Below are positions 22,453 through 29,960 of a stretch of 34,464 nt of DNA, in pieces (the first letter of the stretch is position 1; the number at the start of each line of letters is the position of its first letter). The DNA is from Lachnospiraceae bacterium (lineage in GTDB: Bacteria > Bacillota > Clostridia > Lachnospirales > Lachnospiraceae). The position numbers and the translations under genes are program-made. A model generated the notes under the pieces. It saw nothing but the letters and a program-made list of their open reading frames with translations. It did no database searches and was not told the origin of the DNA. The DNA is taken from the NCBI GenBank assembly GCA_028689715.1, contig JAQVCQ010000007.1, forward strand, positions 18,981 to 53,444. The letters run 5' to 3'.

Positions 22453-23229
22453 ATGTTAGCGATTGAAAGAAAAAACATGATCCTTCGTATGTTACAGGAA
22501 GAAAAAAAGGTAATTGTAGCAGATCTGAGCCGTCAGTTCGGCGTGACAGAAGAGACGATCAGAAGAGATCTCGAAAAACTTGAATCAGAAGGACTTGCAC
22601 AGAAGACATATGGCGGAGCAATTCTGAACGAAAATCCAAATGCAGATCTTTCTTATACTGTCAGACAAAAAGCTAATGTGGATAAGAAAAAGGCGATTGC
22701 AAGAGAAGTAGCCAAACTGATCGAAAACGGAGATCATGTCATGTTAGATGCCAGTTCCACTGCAGTTTATATTGCAAAAGAGCTGAAATCCAAAAAAAAT
22801 CTGACGATCATTACAACATCCATTGAAATATTATTAGAGCTTGTTGATGTGACTGGGTGGAGGATCCTTGGAACAGGTGGCACCATGAAAGAAGGAAATC
22901 TTTCTTTTATCGGACCACAGTCTGAGCAGATGCTTACCAATTATCATGTTGATAAAGCAATCGTATCCTGCAAAGGGATCGATATGAAACGCGGATTTAC
23001 TGACTCCAATGAGGCAGATGCACATATCAAAAAAGTCATTCTTGATTCGGCGAATACAAGAATTTTAGTTGCAGACAGTACAAAGTTCGAACGGGTATCA
23101 TTTGCAAAAAGTTGCGATTTTGAAGATATTGATATCTTTGTAACAGATACAAGACCTACGGATGAATGGATCTCAAGATTTGATTCCAGAAATGTACAGG
23201 TCATGTTCGAAGAAGAGCAGATTCAGTAA
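22453..23229 (+). CDS. DeoR-family sugar regulator (likely repressor of the fucose/rhamnose operon)
   Basis: A 258-residue regulator with an N-terminal winged helix (VIVADLSRQFGVTEETIRRDLEKLESEGLAQKTYGGAIL, about 19-57) and a C-terminal sugar-phosphate sensor of the ribose-phosphate-isomerase-like fold (DASSTAVYIAKEL, LGTGGTMKEGNLSFIGP, SCKGIDMKRGFTDSNEADAHIKK). Such proteins usually repress until a phosphorylated sugar binds, here perhaps rhamnulose- or fuculose-1-phosphate or DHAP. AAAGGTGG precedes the ATG. It lies within the operon after the shell genes and before the second rhamnulokinase. Confidence 0.9.
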   Translation: MLAIERKNMILRMLQEEKKVIVADLSRQFGVTEETIRRDLEKLESEGLAQKTYGGAILNENPNADLSYTVRQKANVDKKKAIAREVAKLIENGDHVMLDASSTAVYIAKELKSKKNLTIITTSIEILLELVDVTGWRILGTGGTMKEGNLSFIGPQSEQMLTNYHVDKAIVSCKGIDMKRGFTDSNEADAHIKKVILDSANTRILVADSTKFERVSFAKSCDFEDIDIFVTDTRPTDEWISRFDSRNVQVMFEEEQIQ

Positions 23230-23262
23230 AAATAGAACGAAATGGGACAAAGGGGTAGAAAA

Positions 23263-24738
23263 ATGGCAGAGACCAGACGCGTATTGGCATTTGATTTCGG
23301 AGCTTCCAGCGGAAGAGCCATGATTGGGGAGTATGATGGAGAAAAGATCACATTAAAAGAAGTGCATCGCTTTTCCAATGATCCCGTCATTGTTGGGGAC
23401 ACAATGTACTGGGATACACTTCGGTTATTTTATGAGATCAAACAGGGCATGATCAAAGCAAAGCATGCAGGTGGATTTCAAAGTATTGCTGTAGATACAT
23501 GGGGTGTAGACTTTGGTCTTCTGGATGAAGACGGCAGACTTCTTGAAAATCCAGTTCATTACAGAGATGCAAGAACAACCGGAATGCTTGAAGAAAGCTT
23601 TCAGTTAATTGAGGAAGACAGATTTTATGAAATAACAGGAAATCAGTTCATGGAGATCAATACAGCATTTCAGCTCTTATCACTGGCCAAGAAGAGACCA
23701 AAACTCATGGAACGTGCTAAGACAATGCTAATGACACCTGATCTGTTCAATTATCTTCTCTGTGGAGAGATGAAGACTGAATATTCCATTGCATCCACAT
23801 CTCAGTTACTTGATGCAAAAAAAAGAGAGTGGTCAGGTGAAGTGATCAAAGCGCTTGGACTGCCGGAAACTATTTTTACCGAAATCGTTCCATCAGGAAC
23901 AAAAATAGGACAGCTATCTCAAACGATCTGTGAAGAGCTTGGTCTGGAACCTGTGGACATCATTGCAGTTGCAGGACATGATACGCAGAGCGCACTCGCA
24001 GCAGTTCCAACTGATGAAAAAGATTTTATTTTCTTGAGTTGTGGAACATGGTCGCTGCTCGGCACTGAGCTGGATGAACCAATTATCAATCAAAAATCCG
24101 CTGCATATAATATTACAAATGAAGGCGGGTATGCAAATAAAGCGACCTTCCTTAAAAATATCATTGGTCTCTGGCTGATTCAGGAAAGCAGAAGACAATG
24201 GATCCGTGAAGGTAATGAATATAGTTTTGGTACACTGGAAACTATGGCAAAAGAGTCGGAACCATTTTTATGTTTTATAGATCCGGATGCACCTGAATTT
24301 GTTCCAGCAGGCAATGTTCCAAGAAGAATCAGAGAATATTGTAAAAAAACGGAACAGAAAATTCCTGAAACACCTGCACAGATCACAAGATGCATCAACG
24401 AAAGTCTCGCTATGAAATATCGCTATTCATTAGAGCAGATCGCAGAATGCACCGATAAAGATTATAAAACGATCCATATTGTTGGAGGCGGAGTCCAAAG
24501 TGAACTTCTTTGCCAGATGACAGCTGATTCCTGTAACCGTAAGGTGGTCGGAGGACCCATCGAGGCAACCGTACTGGGTAACATTGCACTTCAGTATGTT
24601 GCATCAGGAGACATTCAGGATCTTAACGCAGTACGTAAAGTCATTTCAGCTTCCAGTGAGATCTTTACCTATGAACCCACAGATGCACTAGCGTGGGAAG
24701 AAGCGTATTCACGCTTCAAACAAGTAACAAGCTTATAA
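23263..24738 (+). CDS. rhaB: Rhamnulokinase-family FGGY kinase (second copy)
   Basis: A 491-residue FGGY kinase with AFDFGASSGRAMIGEYDGEKI at the N terminus, AVDTWGVDFGLLDEDGRL, LSCGTWSLLGTELDEPI, NEGGYANKATFLKNIIGLWLIQE and IHIVGGGVQSELLCQMTAD, all characteristic of RhaB. The start at 23263 is chosen over ATG 23242, because AGGGGT at 23251-23256 lies between them. It ends the microcompartment operon and a terminator follows. No separate fuculokinase FucK is present, so one of the two RhaB-like kinases may phosphorylate fuculose; which one cannot be told from sequence. Confidence 0.9.
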   Translation: MAETRRVLAFDFGASSGRAMIGEYDGEKITLKEVHRFSNDPVIVGDTMYWDTLRLFYEIKQGMIKAKHAGGFQSIAVDTWGVDFGLLDEDGRLLENPVHYRDARTTGMLEESFQLIEEDRFYEITGNQFMEINTAFQLLSLAKKRPKLMERAKTMLMTPDLFNYLLCGEMKTEYSIASTSQLLDAKKREWSGEVIKALGLPETIFTEIVPSGTKIGQLSQTICEELGLEPVDIIAVAGHDTQSALAAVPTDEKDFIFLSCGTWSLLGTELDEPIINQKSAAYNITNEGGYANKATFLKNIIGLWLIQESRRQWIREGNEYSFGTLETMAKESEPFLCFIDPDAPEFVPAGNVPRRIREYCKKTEQKIPETPAQITRCINESLAMKYRYSLEQIAECTDKDYKTIHIVGGGVQSELLCQMTADSCNRKVVGGPIEATVLGNIALQYVASGDIQDLNAVRKVISASSEIFTYEPTDALAWEEAYSRFKQVTSL

Positions 24739-24771
24739 CTTTCCTTCATAATATAGTATAATTTTCCGGGA

Positions 24772-24808
24772 GAGGACTCGTATCACTGCTATGATACGGG
24801 TTCTTTTT
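24772..24808 (+). terminator. Rho-independent terminator ending the microcompartment operon
   Basis: GGACTCGTATCA (24774-24785) pairs with TGATACGGGTTC (24792-24803) over 12 positions with two G-U pairs, loop CTGCTA, followed by five T. It lies 34 bases after the second rhamnulokinase stop. Confidence 0.82.
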
Positions 24809-24853
24809 CATTGAATTTTTTAAAATCCGATGGAATGAACTTGACAATTTACG

Positions 24854-24882
24854 TTGACAATTAAGCTAAAATTTATTAAAAT
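24854..24882 (+). promoter_or_regulatory. Sigma-A promoter of the second DeoR-regulated operon
   Basis: TTGACA at 24854-24859, a 17-base spacer and TAAAAT at 24877-24882. A further TTGACA at 24841-24846 has no -10 at proper distance. The predicted transcription start near 24889 lies at the upstream edge of a repeat-type operator. Confidence 0.8.
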
Positions 24883-24887
24883 AATTA

Positions 24888-24920
24888 CGAACGAAACTTT
24901 AATAACTTTCGAACGAAAGT
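24888..24920 (+). promoter_or_regulatory. Candidate DeoR-family operator over the transcription start
   Basis: CGAACGAAA occurs twice in direct orientation, at 24888-24896 and 24910-24918, 22 bases (two helical turns) apart. The second copy is part of a perfect palindrome ACTTTCG-AA-CGAAAGT at 24905-24920. Position directly at and after the predicted start of transcription fits repression by the regulator encoded just downstream. Confidence 0.68.
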
Positions 24921-24930
24921 ATGGTAAATA

Positions 24931-25671
24931 ATGAACAGACAAATGAAAATGATTGAGATGCTGACAAAAAACGAGAAACTGGAAGTCGGAAAGCTTTCAC
25001 AGGAACTGGGAGTTTCCGAAGTCACGATCCGAAAAGATCTTTCGACTCTTGAAAAAAGAGGTTTTGTACGAAGAGAAAAGGGCTATGCTATTTTAAATGA
25101 AACGAACGAAATGAGCCGCAGGATCGCGATGAATTATGAGACAAAGCTTCAGATCGCACAAAAAGCTGCAGAACAGGTTCAGGACGGAGAGACCATTATG
25201 ATCGAATCAGGTTCCTGCTGTGTCCTTCTTGCGCAGGTTCTCGCAGATTCTAAAAAAGATATTACCATAATCACGAATTCTGTTTATATTGCAACAAATA
25301 TTTCAGGGAAACATGTCAAAATCATATTATTAGGTGGGGAGTATCAGCCCGGATTTATGGCGTCAGTCGGACCGGTGACACAAAAGTGCGCACAGGAATT
25401 TCATGTGAATAAAATATTTGTCGGTACGGATGGTTTTTCAAAAGAGAGTGGTTTTACAGGGGAGGATCATACCAGAGTTGAAACGTTAAAAGTCATGACA
25501 TCGCGTGCTGCAAAAGTCATGCTGCTGATGGAAGCATATAAAGCTGAAAGACAGGGCACAGTTTCCTTTTTGCAGCCTTCTGAAATTGATTCTGTATTCA
25601 CTGAAAAAACTGTGAACAGCAACTTTGTCAATCTGATGTGCGATCATCATATCAATCTATATTATATATAA
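24931..25671 (+). CDS. DeoR-family sugar regulator (second)
   Basis: A 246-residue DeoR/GlpR-type repressor: winged helix LEVGKLSQELGVSEVTIRKDLSTLEKRGFVRREKGYAIL (about 17-55) and a sugar-phosphate sensor with MIESGSCCVLLAQVL, ILLGGEYQPGFMASVGP and KIFVGTDGFSKESGFTGEDHTRVET. It shares only general family similarity with the regulator at 22453. No good ribosome binding site precedes ATG 24931, so it may be weakly translated. It probably represses its own operon (aldolase-like, FGGY kinase, perhaps PfkB kinase) through the CGAACGAAA repeats upstream. Confidence 0.9.
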   Translation: MNRQMKMIEMLTKNEKLEVGKLSQELGVSEVTIRKDLSTLEKRGFVRREKGYAILNETNEMSRRIAMNYETKLQIAQKAAEQVQDGETIMIESGSCCVLLAQVLADSKKDITIITNSVYIATNISGKHVKIILLGGEYQPGFMASVGPVTQKCAQEFHVNKIFVGTDGFSKESGFTGEDHTRVETLKVMTSRAAKVMLLMEAYKAERQGTVSFLQPSEIDSVFTEKTVNSNFVNLMCDHHINLYYI

Positions 25672-25715
25672 TAGAAAGAACAACAGGTCCGGTAGGCGGG
25701 CAGAATGGAGAAAAA

Positions 25716-26387
25716 ATGGAGTTATTACTGGATACTGCAAATGTAGAAGAAATCAAGAAATATTGTGATTTATATGAGATCAAAGGGGTAACGACAAATC
25801 CGACGATCCTTTCCAGTGCGAAAGGCGGATTTTTTGAATTATTCTGGTCAATCAAAAAAATCATTCAGGAAAGACAGCTCCATATACAGGTCACTGCAAC
25901 GAATTGGGAAGATATGATCAAGGAAGCAGAAGCGATCACAGCAAGTCTTGGAAAAGATGTTTTTATTAAAGTGCCGGTAGATGAGCAGGGGATCAAGGCG
26001 ATGAAGGAATTGAAACGGATGCATTATCATGTCACAGCAACAGCAGTCTATACGATCCAACAGGCGATGCTTGCATCGACAGTGGGCGCAGATTATGTTG
26101 CACCATATTTTAACCGTATGAACAATCTTAATATTGACAGTAAAAAAGTGATCGGTGATATCGTAACACTATTTGATCAGGATAAAAGCGAGACAAAAGT
26201 GCTTGCAGCAAGCTTTAAGAATACACAACAGGTACTGGATTCCCTTACCGCCGGTGCACATGCAGTTACCATGCCAGGTGCGATCCTTTCTCAAATGGTA
26301 TCCAATACATTGATCGATGGAGCGGTGGAAGCATTCAGAGCAGACTGGATCAGAACATATGGAAATAAAATGATCCATGAACTGTAA
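25716..26387 (+). CDS. Fructose-6-phosphate aldolase/transaldolase-like protein (TalC family)
   Basis: A 223-residue class I aldolase of the small transaldolase family. The Schiff-base lysine is Lys85 in VFIKVPV, at the same number as in E. coli FSA, and GVTTNPTIL, TATAVYTIQQA, GADYVAPYFNR and ASFKNTQQV are family motifs. It may cleave or form fructose-6-phosphate or another ketose phosphate from dihydroxyacetone, or act as transaldolase; these cannot be separated reliably by eye. The start at 25716 follows TGGAG; an earlier in-frame ATG at 25638 overlaps the regulator gene. The FGGY kinase gene follows after 10 bases. Confidence 0.88.
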   Translation: MELLLDTANVEEIKKYCDLYEIKGVTTNPTILSSAKGGFFELFWSIKKIIQERQLHIQVTATNWEDMIKEAEAITASLGKDVFIKVPVDEQGIKAMKELKRMHYHVTATAVYTIQQAMLASTVGADYVAPYFNRMNNLNIDSKKVIGDIVTLFDQDKSETKVLAASFKNTQQVLDSLTAGAHAVTMPGAILSQMVSNTLIDGAVEAFRADWIRTYGNKMIHEL

Positions 26388-26397
26388 GGAGGTCGGG

Positions 26398-27888
26398 ATG
26401 CCACAATATATCATAGCGCATGACCTTGGAACATCCGGTGATAAGGCAACATTATTTCAGACGGATGGGACGCTGGTGACAAGTATAACAGAATCGTATG
26501 AAGTTCATTTTTTTGGAAATCAGTGTGCACAACAGGATCCAGATGACTGGTGGAATGCTGTATGCAATTCAACAAAAAAGATTTTAGCATATGTTGCTGA
26601 TCCGGGCGATGTCATAGCCGTTTCATTTTCAGCACAGATGCAGGGGTGCCTGATCGTAGACAGAGAGGGAATACCGATCCGGCCAGCCATGATCTGGGCG
26701 GACCATAGAGCCAGAAAAGAGCAGGAGAGGCTTCGGGATCTGATCGGAGAAGATGAGATCTACAGGATCACCGGACACAGACTCTCAGCCAGCTATAGTA
26801 TTGAAAAGTTAATGTGGCTGAAGGAAAATGAACCGGAGAACTTTCAGCGTACCTATAAAATGATGCAGGCAAAAGATTATATTATCTTTAAACTGACAGG
26901 TCAGTTCGTAACGGACTATTCTGATGCATCCGGTACAAATGCGTTCGATCTGGAAAAACTGGAATGGTCGGATAAGATTCTTGAGGCTGCTGGAATTTCA
27001 AAAGATACCCTTCCCAGGTTATGCGCTTCGACAGATGTTGCAGGTCATATTCAACCGGAGGCATCCAGAGCTACCGGGCTTGCTGAATCGACCATGGTGA
27101 TCTGTGGTGGGGGAGATGGACCCTGTTCTGCAGTCGGTGCAGGATGTGTGGAAGATGATGAGCTTTTTGCAACGTATGGAACATCAGCATGGATCGGTGG
27201 CACAATGAATCATAAATTCATTGACGACAACAAGGTATTGTTCTGTTTTGCACATGTCATACCGGGTAAATATATGCCTTGTGGAACCATGCAGTCTGCA
27301 GGAAGTTCTTACGCATATATCAAAAAAGTAATGATGGAGGAGGGGGTTTCCTACAGCAAAATGGATGAGCTGGTCAAACAGTCACCTCCAGGTGCAAAAA
27401 GGCTGCTTTTTCTTCCCTATCTGCTGGGGGAGAGGAGTCCCAGATGGAATCCTGATACAACAGCATGTTTTCTTGGAATCAGATCAGAACATAACAGAGA
27501 GGATTACCTTCGTGCAGTCCTGGAGGGGGTCGCTATGAATCTGGAATTGATCCTCCAGGCATACCAGAGTAGAATGGAAATAGAAGAACTGATCCTGACA
27601 GGCGGCGGGGCAAAAGGTGAAGTGCTGTGTCAGATCATTGCTGATGTATGTTCCAGACCACTTAGGATCCCGGGAAATGTTGCAGAGGCGACTTCCATCG
27701 GGGCTGCAGTTACGGCTGGAGTCGGAGCAGGAATCTATCGTGATTTTAGTGAAGTCAAGAGATTTATTCAATTTGAAAGGTCGTACCTGCCAAATCCTGA
27801 ACATGCAGAGATTTACAATAAAATGAAAAGTTTATTTGATCAGAGCTATCATTTACTGGAACCTATTTTTGTAAAATTCTGGGATTGA
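26398..27888 (+). CDS. FGGY-family carbohydrate kinase (xylulokinase-like), substrate unknown
   Basis: A 496-residue two-domain sugar kinase. It has the N-terminal phosphate loop IIAHDLGTSGDKATLF, the sugar-contact region SAQMQGCLIVDREG with MIWADHRA, ICGGGDGPCSAVGAG, the LLFLPYLLGERSPRWNPD signature and ILTGGGAKGEVLCQIIADV. Length is normal. The start at 26398 is selected by AAGGAGGT at 26386-26393; an earlier ATG at 26377 overlaps the aldolase-like gene. Being coupled to a TalC-type aldolase, it probably makes the ketose or polyol phosphate that the aldolase uses. Xylulose, ribulose or a polyol are possible substrates. Confidence 0.88.
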   Translation: MPQYIIAHDLGTSGDKATLFQTDGTLVTSITESYEVHFFGNQCAQQDPDDWWNAVCNSTKKILAYVADPGDVIAVSFSAQMQGCLIVDREGIPIRPAMIWADHRARKEQERLRDLIGEDEIYRITGHRLSASYSIEKLMWLKENEPENFQRTYKMMQAKDYIIFKLTGQFVTDYSDASGTNAFDLEKLEWSDKILEAAGISKDTLPRLCASTDVAGHIQPEASRATGLAESTMVICGGGDGPCSAVGAGCVEDDELFATYGTSAWIGGTMNHKFIDDNKVLFCFAHVIPGKYMPCGTMQSAGSSYAYIKKVMMEEGVSYSKMDELVKQSPPGAKRLLFLPYLLGERSPRWNPDTTACFLGIRSEHNREDYLRAVLEGVAMNLELILQAYQSRMEIEELILTGGGAKGEVLCQIIADVCSRPLRIPGNVAEATSIGAAVTAGVGAGIYRDFSEVKRFIQFERSYLPNPEHAEIYNKMKSLFDQSYHLLEPIFVKFWD

Positions 27889-27921
27889 ATTTTATAAATA
27901 AATAGAATTTATAAATATAGA

Positions 27922-27950
27922 TTGAAAATAAATGGGAAAATGGATAAAAT
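27922..27950 (+). promoter_or_regulatory. Promoter of the PfkB-type kinase gene
   Basis: TTGAAA at 27922-27927, a 17-base spacer and TAAAAT at 27945-27950. Just upstream TTTATAAATA occurs twice (27891-27900 and 27908-27917), a possible regulator site or AT-rich upstream element. Confidence 0.62.
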
Positions 27951-27981
27951 AGCCCTATGAATTATTTTTGGAGGGAAAATT

Positions 27982-28956
27982 ATGTCAAAAAAATATGATG
28001 TTGTTGCATTGGGAGAGCTGTTGATCGATTTTACTGACAGTGGAGTGAGTGAACAGAACAATTCTGTGTTTGAAGCAAATCCTGGTGGTGCACCTTGCAA
28101 CGTACTTGCAATGTTAAAAAAACTTGGTAAAGAATGTGCATTCATTGGAAAAATTGGAAATGATATTTTTGGTAGAATTCTGACGGATGTAGTAAAAGAA
28201 GTTGGAATTTCAACAGAAGGTCTTGTAGTAGATCCTTATTATAATACAACACTTGCGATCGTTAAGACGTATGAGAATGGAGAGAGGGATTTTTCCTTTT
28301 ACAGACATCCGGGTGCTGATATGATGTTAAAAGCAGATGAAGTGAATTTAGAGCTGATTCGTTCTGCAAAGATTTTTCATTTTGGAACGTTGTCCATGAC
28401 AGATCCTGAAGTCAGAGAGGCAACAAAAAAAGCAATTGAATGTGCAAAAGAAGGTGGCCTGATCATATCTTTTGATCCAAACTACAGAGCACCGTTATGG
28501 AATAGTGAAGAAGATGCCAAAGAACAGATCGCTTATGGATTATCAGTCTGTGATGTGGTAAAGATTTCTGACAATGAAATTGAAATGATGACAGGAATCG
28601 CTGATTTTGATCAGAGTGCAGCAATGCTCATGCAACAGTATCCTAATATTACCCTGCTGAATCTGACAGCAGGAAGAGATGGAAGCTACGCATTTTACAA
28701 AGATAAAAAGGTTTATAGAGGGATTACACACAATGATGGCGTCATTGAGAAGACAGGTGCCGGTGATACCTTCTGTGGTAGTATGTTGAATTTTGTTCTC
28801 GAACATGGACTGGCAGATCTGACCGAAAAAGATCTTGGTGATATGCTTACATTTGCCAATACAGCAGCATACCTTGTTACGACCAAAAAGGGCGCGATCC
28901 GCTCAATGCCTGAAAAGAGCAGAATAGAAGAACTGGTCAGAGAAATCAAAGAATAA
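27982..28956 (+). CDS. PfkB-family kinase, fructokinase-like
   Basis: A 324-residue ribokinase-fold kinase. It has the first PfkB signature region EANPGGAPCNVLAMLKKLGKE (about 33-53) and the catalytic second signature KTGAGDTFCGSMLNFVLEHG with the base Asp. FDPNYRAPLW and GTLSMTDPEVREATKKA are typical of fructokinases (ScrK-like). It probably phosphorylates fructose to fructose-6-phosphate, a product that could come from sucrose or polyol oxidation. GGAGGG lies 7 bases before the start. It has its own promoter and a strong terminator, so it is at least partly independent of the kinase gene upstream. Confidence 0.87.
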   Translation: MSKKYDVVALGELLIDFTDSGVSEQNNSVFEANPGGAPCNVLAMLKKLGKECAFIGKIGNDIFGRILTDVVKEVGISTEGLVVDPYYNTTLAIVKTYENGERDFSFYRHPGADMMLKADEVNLELIRSAKIFHFGTLSMTDPEVREATKKAIECAKEGGLIISFDPNYRAPLWNSEEDAKEQIAYGLSVCDVVKISDNEIEMMTGIADFDQSAAMLMQQYPNITLLNLTAGRDGSYAFYKDKKVYRGITHNDGVIEKTGAGDTFCGSMLNFVLEHGLADLTEKDLGDMLTFANTAAYLVTTKKGAIRSMPEKSRIEELVREIKE

Positions 28957-28980
28957 TAAATAGTATTATTACATGAATAT

Positions 28981-29015
28981 GCTACTTACCTTACCGGGGT
29001 AAGTAGCTTTTTTTT
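28981..29015 (+). terminator. Strong rho-independent terminator after the PfkB-type kinase
   Basis: GCTACTTACC (28981-28990) and GGTAAGTAGC (28998-29007) form a perfect 10-bp stem around a 7-base loop, followed by eight T (29008-29015). Confidence 0.9.
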
Positions 29016-29043
29016 AAACAAAAGTAGCTTTTTTTAAAACAAA
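29002..29043 (+). repeat. Tandem duplication of terminator 3' arm
   Basis: AGTAGC, a T run and AAACAAA at 29002-29022 are repeated at 29023-29043 with one base shifted between T and A runs. The second copy lacks a left arm, so it cannot form a terminator itself. It looks like replication slippage. Confidence 0.75.
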
Positions 29044-29069
29044 AGCGGGATTCTTTCTATGAAAATGGG

Positions 29070-29098
29070 TTGACAAAAGAAAGCACAAAGCATATTAT
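29070..29098 (+). promoter_or_regulatory. Sigma-A promoter of the GntR-regulated operon
   Basis: TTGACA at 29070-29075, a 17-base spacer and TATTAT at 29093-29098. The start of transcription should fall near 29105, inside the inverted repeat that follows. Confidence 0.82.
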
Positions 29099-29124
29099 TA
29101 CATTGTAATGTTACTACATTACAA
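29097..29124 (+). promoter_or_regulatory. Candidate GntR/HutC operator
   Basis: TTGTAATG (29103-29110) and CATTACAA (29117-29124) are perfect 8-base inverted repeats separated by TTACTA. ATTACA-T-TGTAAT at 29097-29109 forms an overlapping second palindrome. Overlap with the predicted transcription start fits repression by the GntR-type protein encoded downstream. Confidence 0.72.
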
Positions 29125-29199
29125 CAAATAGAAATATAATCTATCGAAACAATAGAAAACGAAATCAGGATCACAGAAGAATCATGAAGGAGAACCAAT

Positions 29200-29949
29200 A
29201 TGCTGGATGTTTCAAAACTGAATAAAGAAGTTCCGATTCCGTTATATTTTCAGTTGAAAGAATTAATTCTTGCTGAGATCATGGCGGGAAATTATCAGGT
29301 GGGAGATGCGATCCCAACGGAAAAGGAATTAAGTGAAATGTTCCAGATCAGCAGGACGACGGTCAGGCAGGCAATCAGCGACCTGGAACACAAGGGATGG
29401 CTGGTCCGGATGAAAAGCAAAGGTACTTTTGTATCGAAGCCGAAGTTCCATCAGAATTTTACGAACGCGCTGGAATCTTTTAATGACCAGATCGAAAAGA
29501 GCGGAAGAGTACCAAGTACGATCATTCTTGACTTTGAAGTTGTCCTTCCACCGGAAGACATTGCACTTCACCTGCAGCTCAAGACCGGCGAAAAGGCGAT
29601 CTACATTCACAGAAAACGTTGTGCTGACGGGGAACCGATCGTAACGACCAAGTCATATCTGCCATATGAAAAATGCAGTTTTGTGATGGAACATAATCTG
29701 GAGACAGAATCACTGTATCCGATTCTTGCAATGAAAGAATCAACGAAGATCTATAAAATTGAACGTCTGATCGAAGCGGTCGAAGCTACCGCTACTGATA
29801 TGAAATATCTTGAGATTAAAAGAGGCAAAGCGATCCAGCAATTTATTTCCAAAGGATTTAATGCATCAGATGAAGTGATCGAGTATTCCATATCAAGATA
29901 CAGAGGTGATAGAAACACATTTGAAACTATATTATTAAGGAATGAATAA
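29200..29949 (+). CDS. GntR-family regulator, HutC subfamily
   Basis: A 249-residue regulator with an N-terminal winged helix (IPLYFQLKELILAEIMAGNYQVGDAIPTEKELSEMFQISRTTVRQAISDLEHKGWLVR, about 12-68) and a C-terminal UbiC-like effector domain (GEKAIYIHRKRCADGEPIVTTKSYLPYEKC ... YSISRYRGDRNTFETIL). Members sense sugar phosphates, amino sugars or urocanate. AAGGAG precedes the ATG. It heads the operon with aldolase, FGGY kinase, dehydrogenase and PfkB kinase, so the effector is probably an intermediate of that pathway, such as a ketose or polyol phosphate. Confidence 0.9.
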   Translation: MLDVSKLNKEVPIPLYFQLKELILAEIMAGNYQVGDAIPTEKELSEMFQISRTTVRQAISDLEHKGWLVRMKSKGTFVSKPKFHQNFTNALESFNDQIEKSGRVPSTIILDFEVVLPPEDIALHLQLKTGEKAIYIHRKRCADGEPIVTTKSYLPYEKCSFVMEHNLETESLYPILAMKESTKIYKIERLIEAVEATATDMKYLEIKRGKAIQQFISKGFNASDEVIEYSISRYRGDRNTFETILLRNE

Positions 29950-29960
29950 GGAGAAAAATT

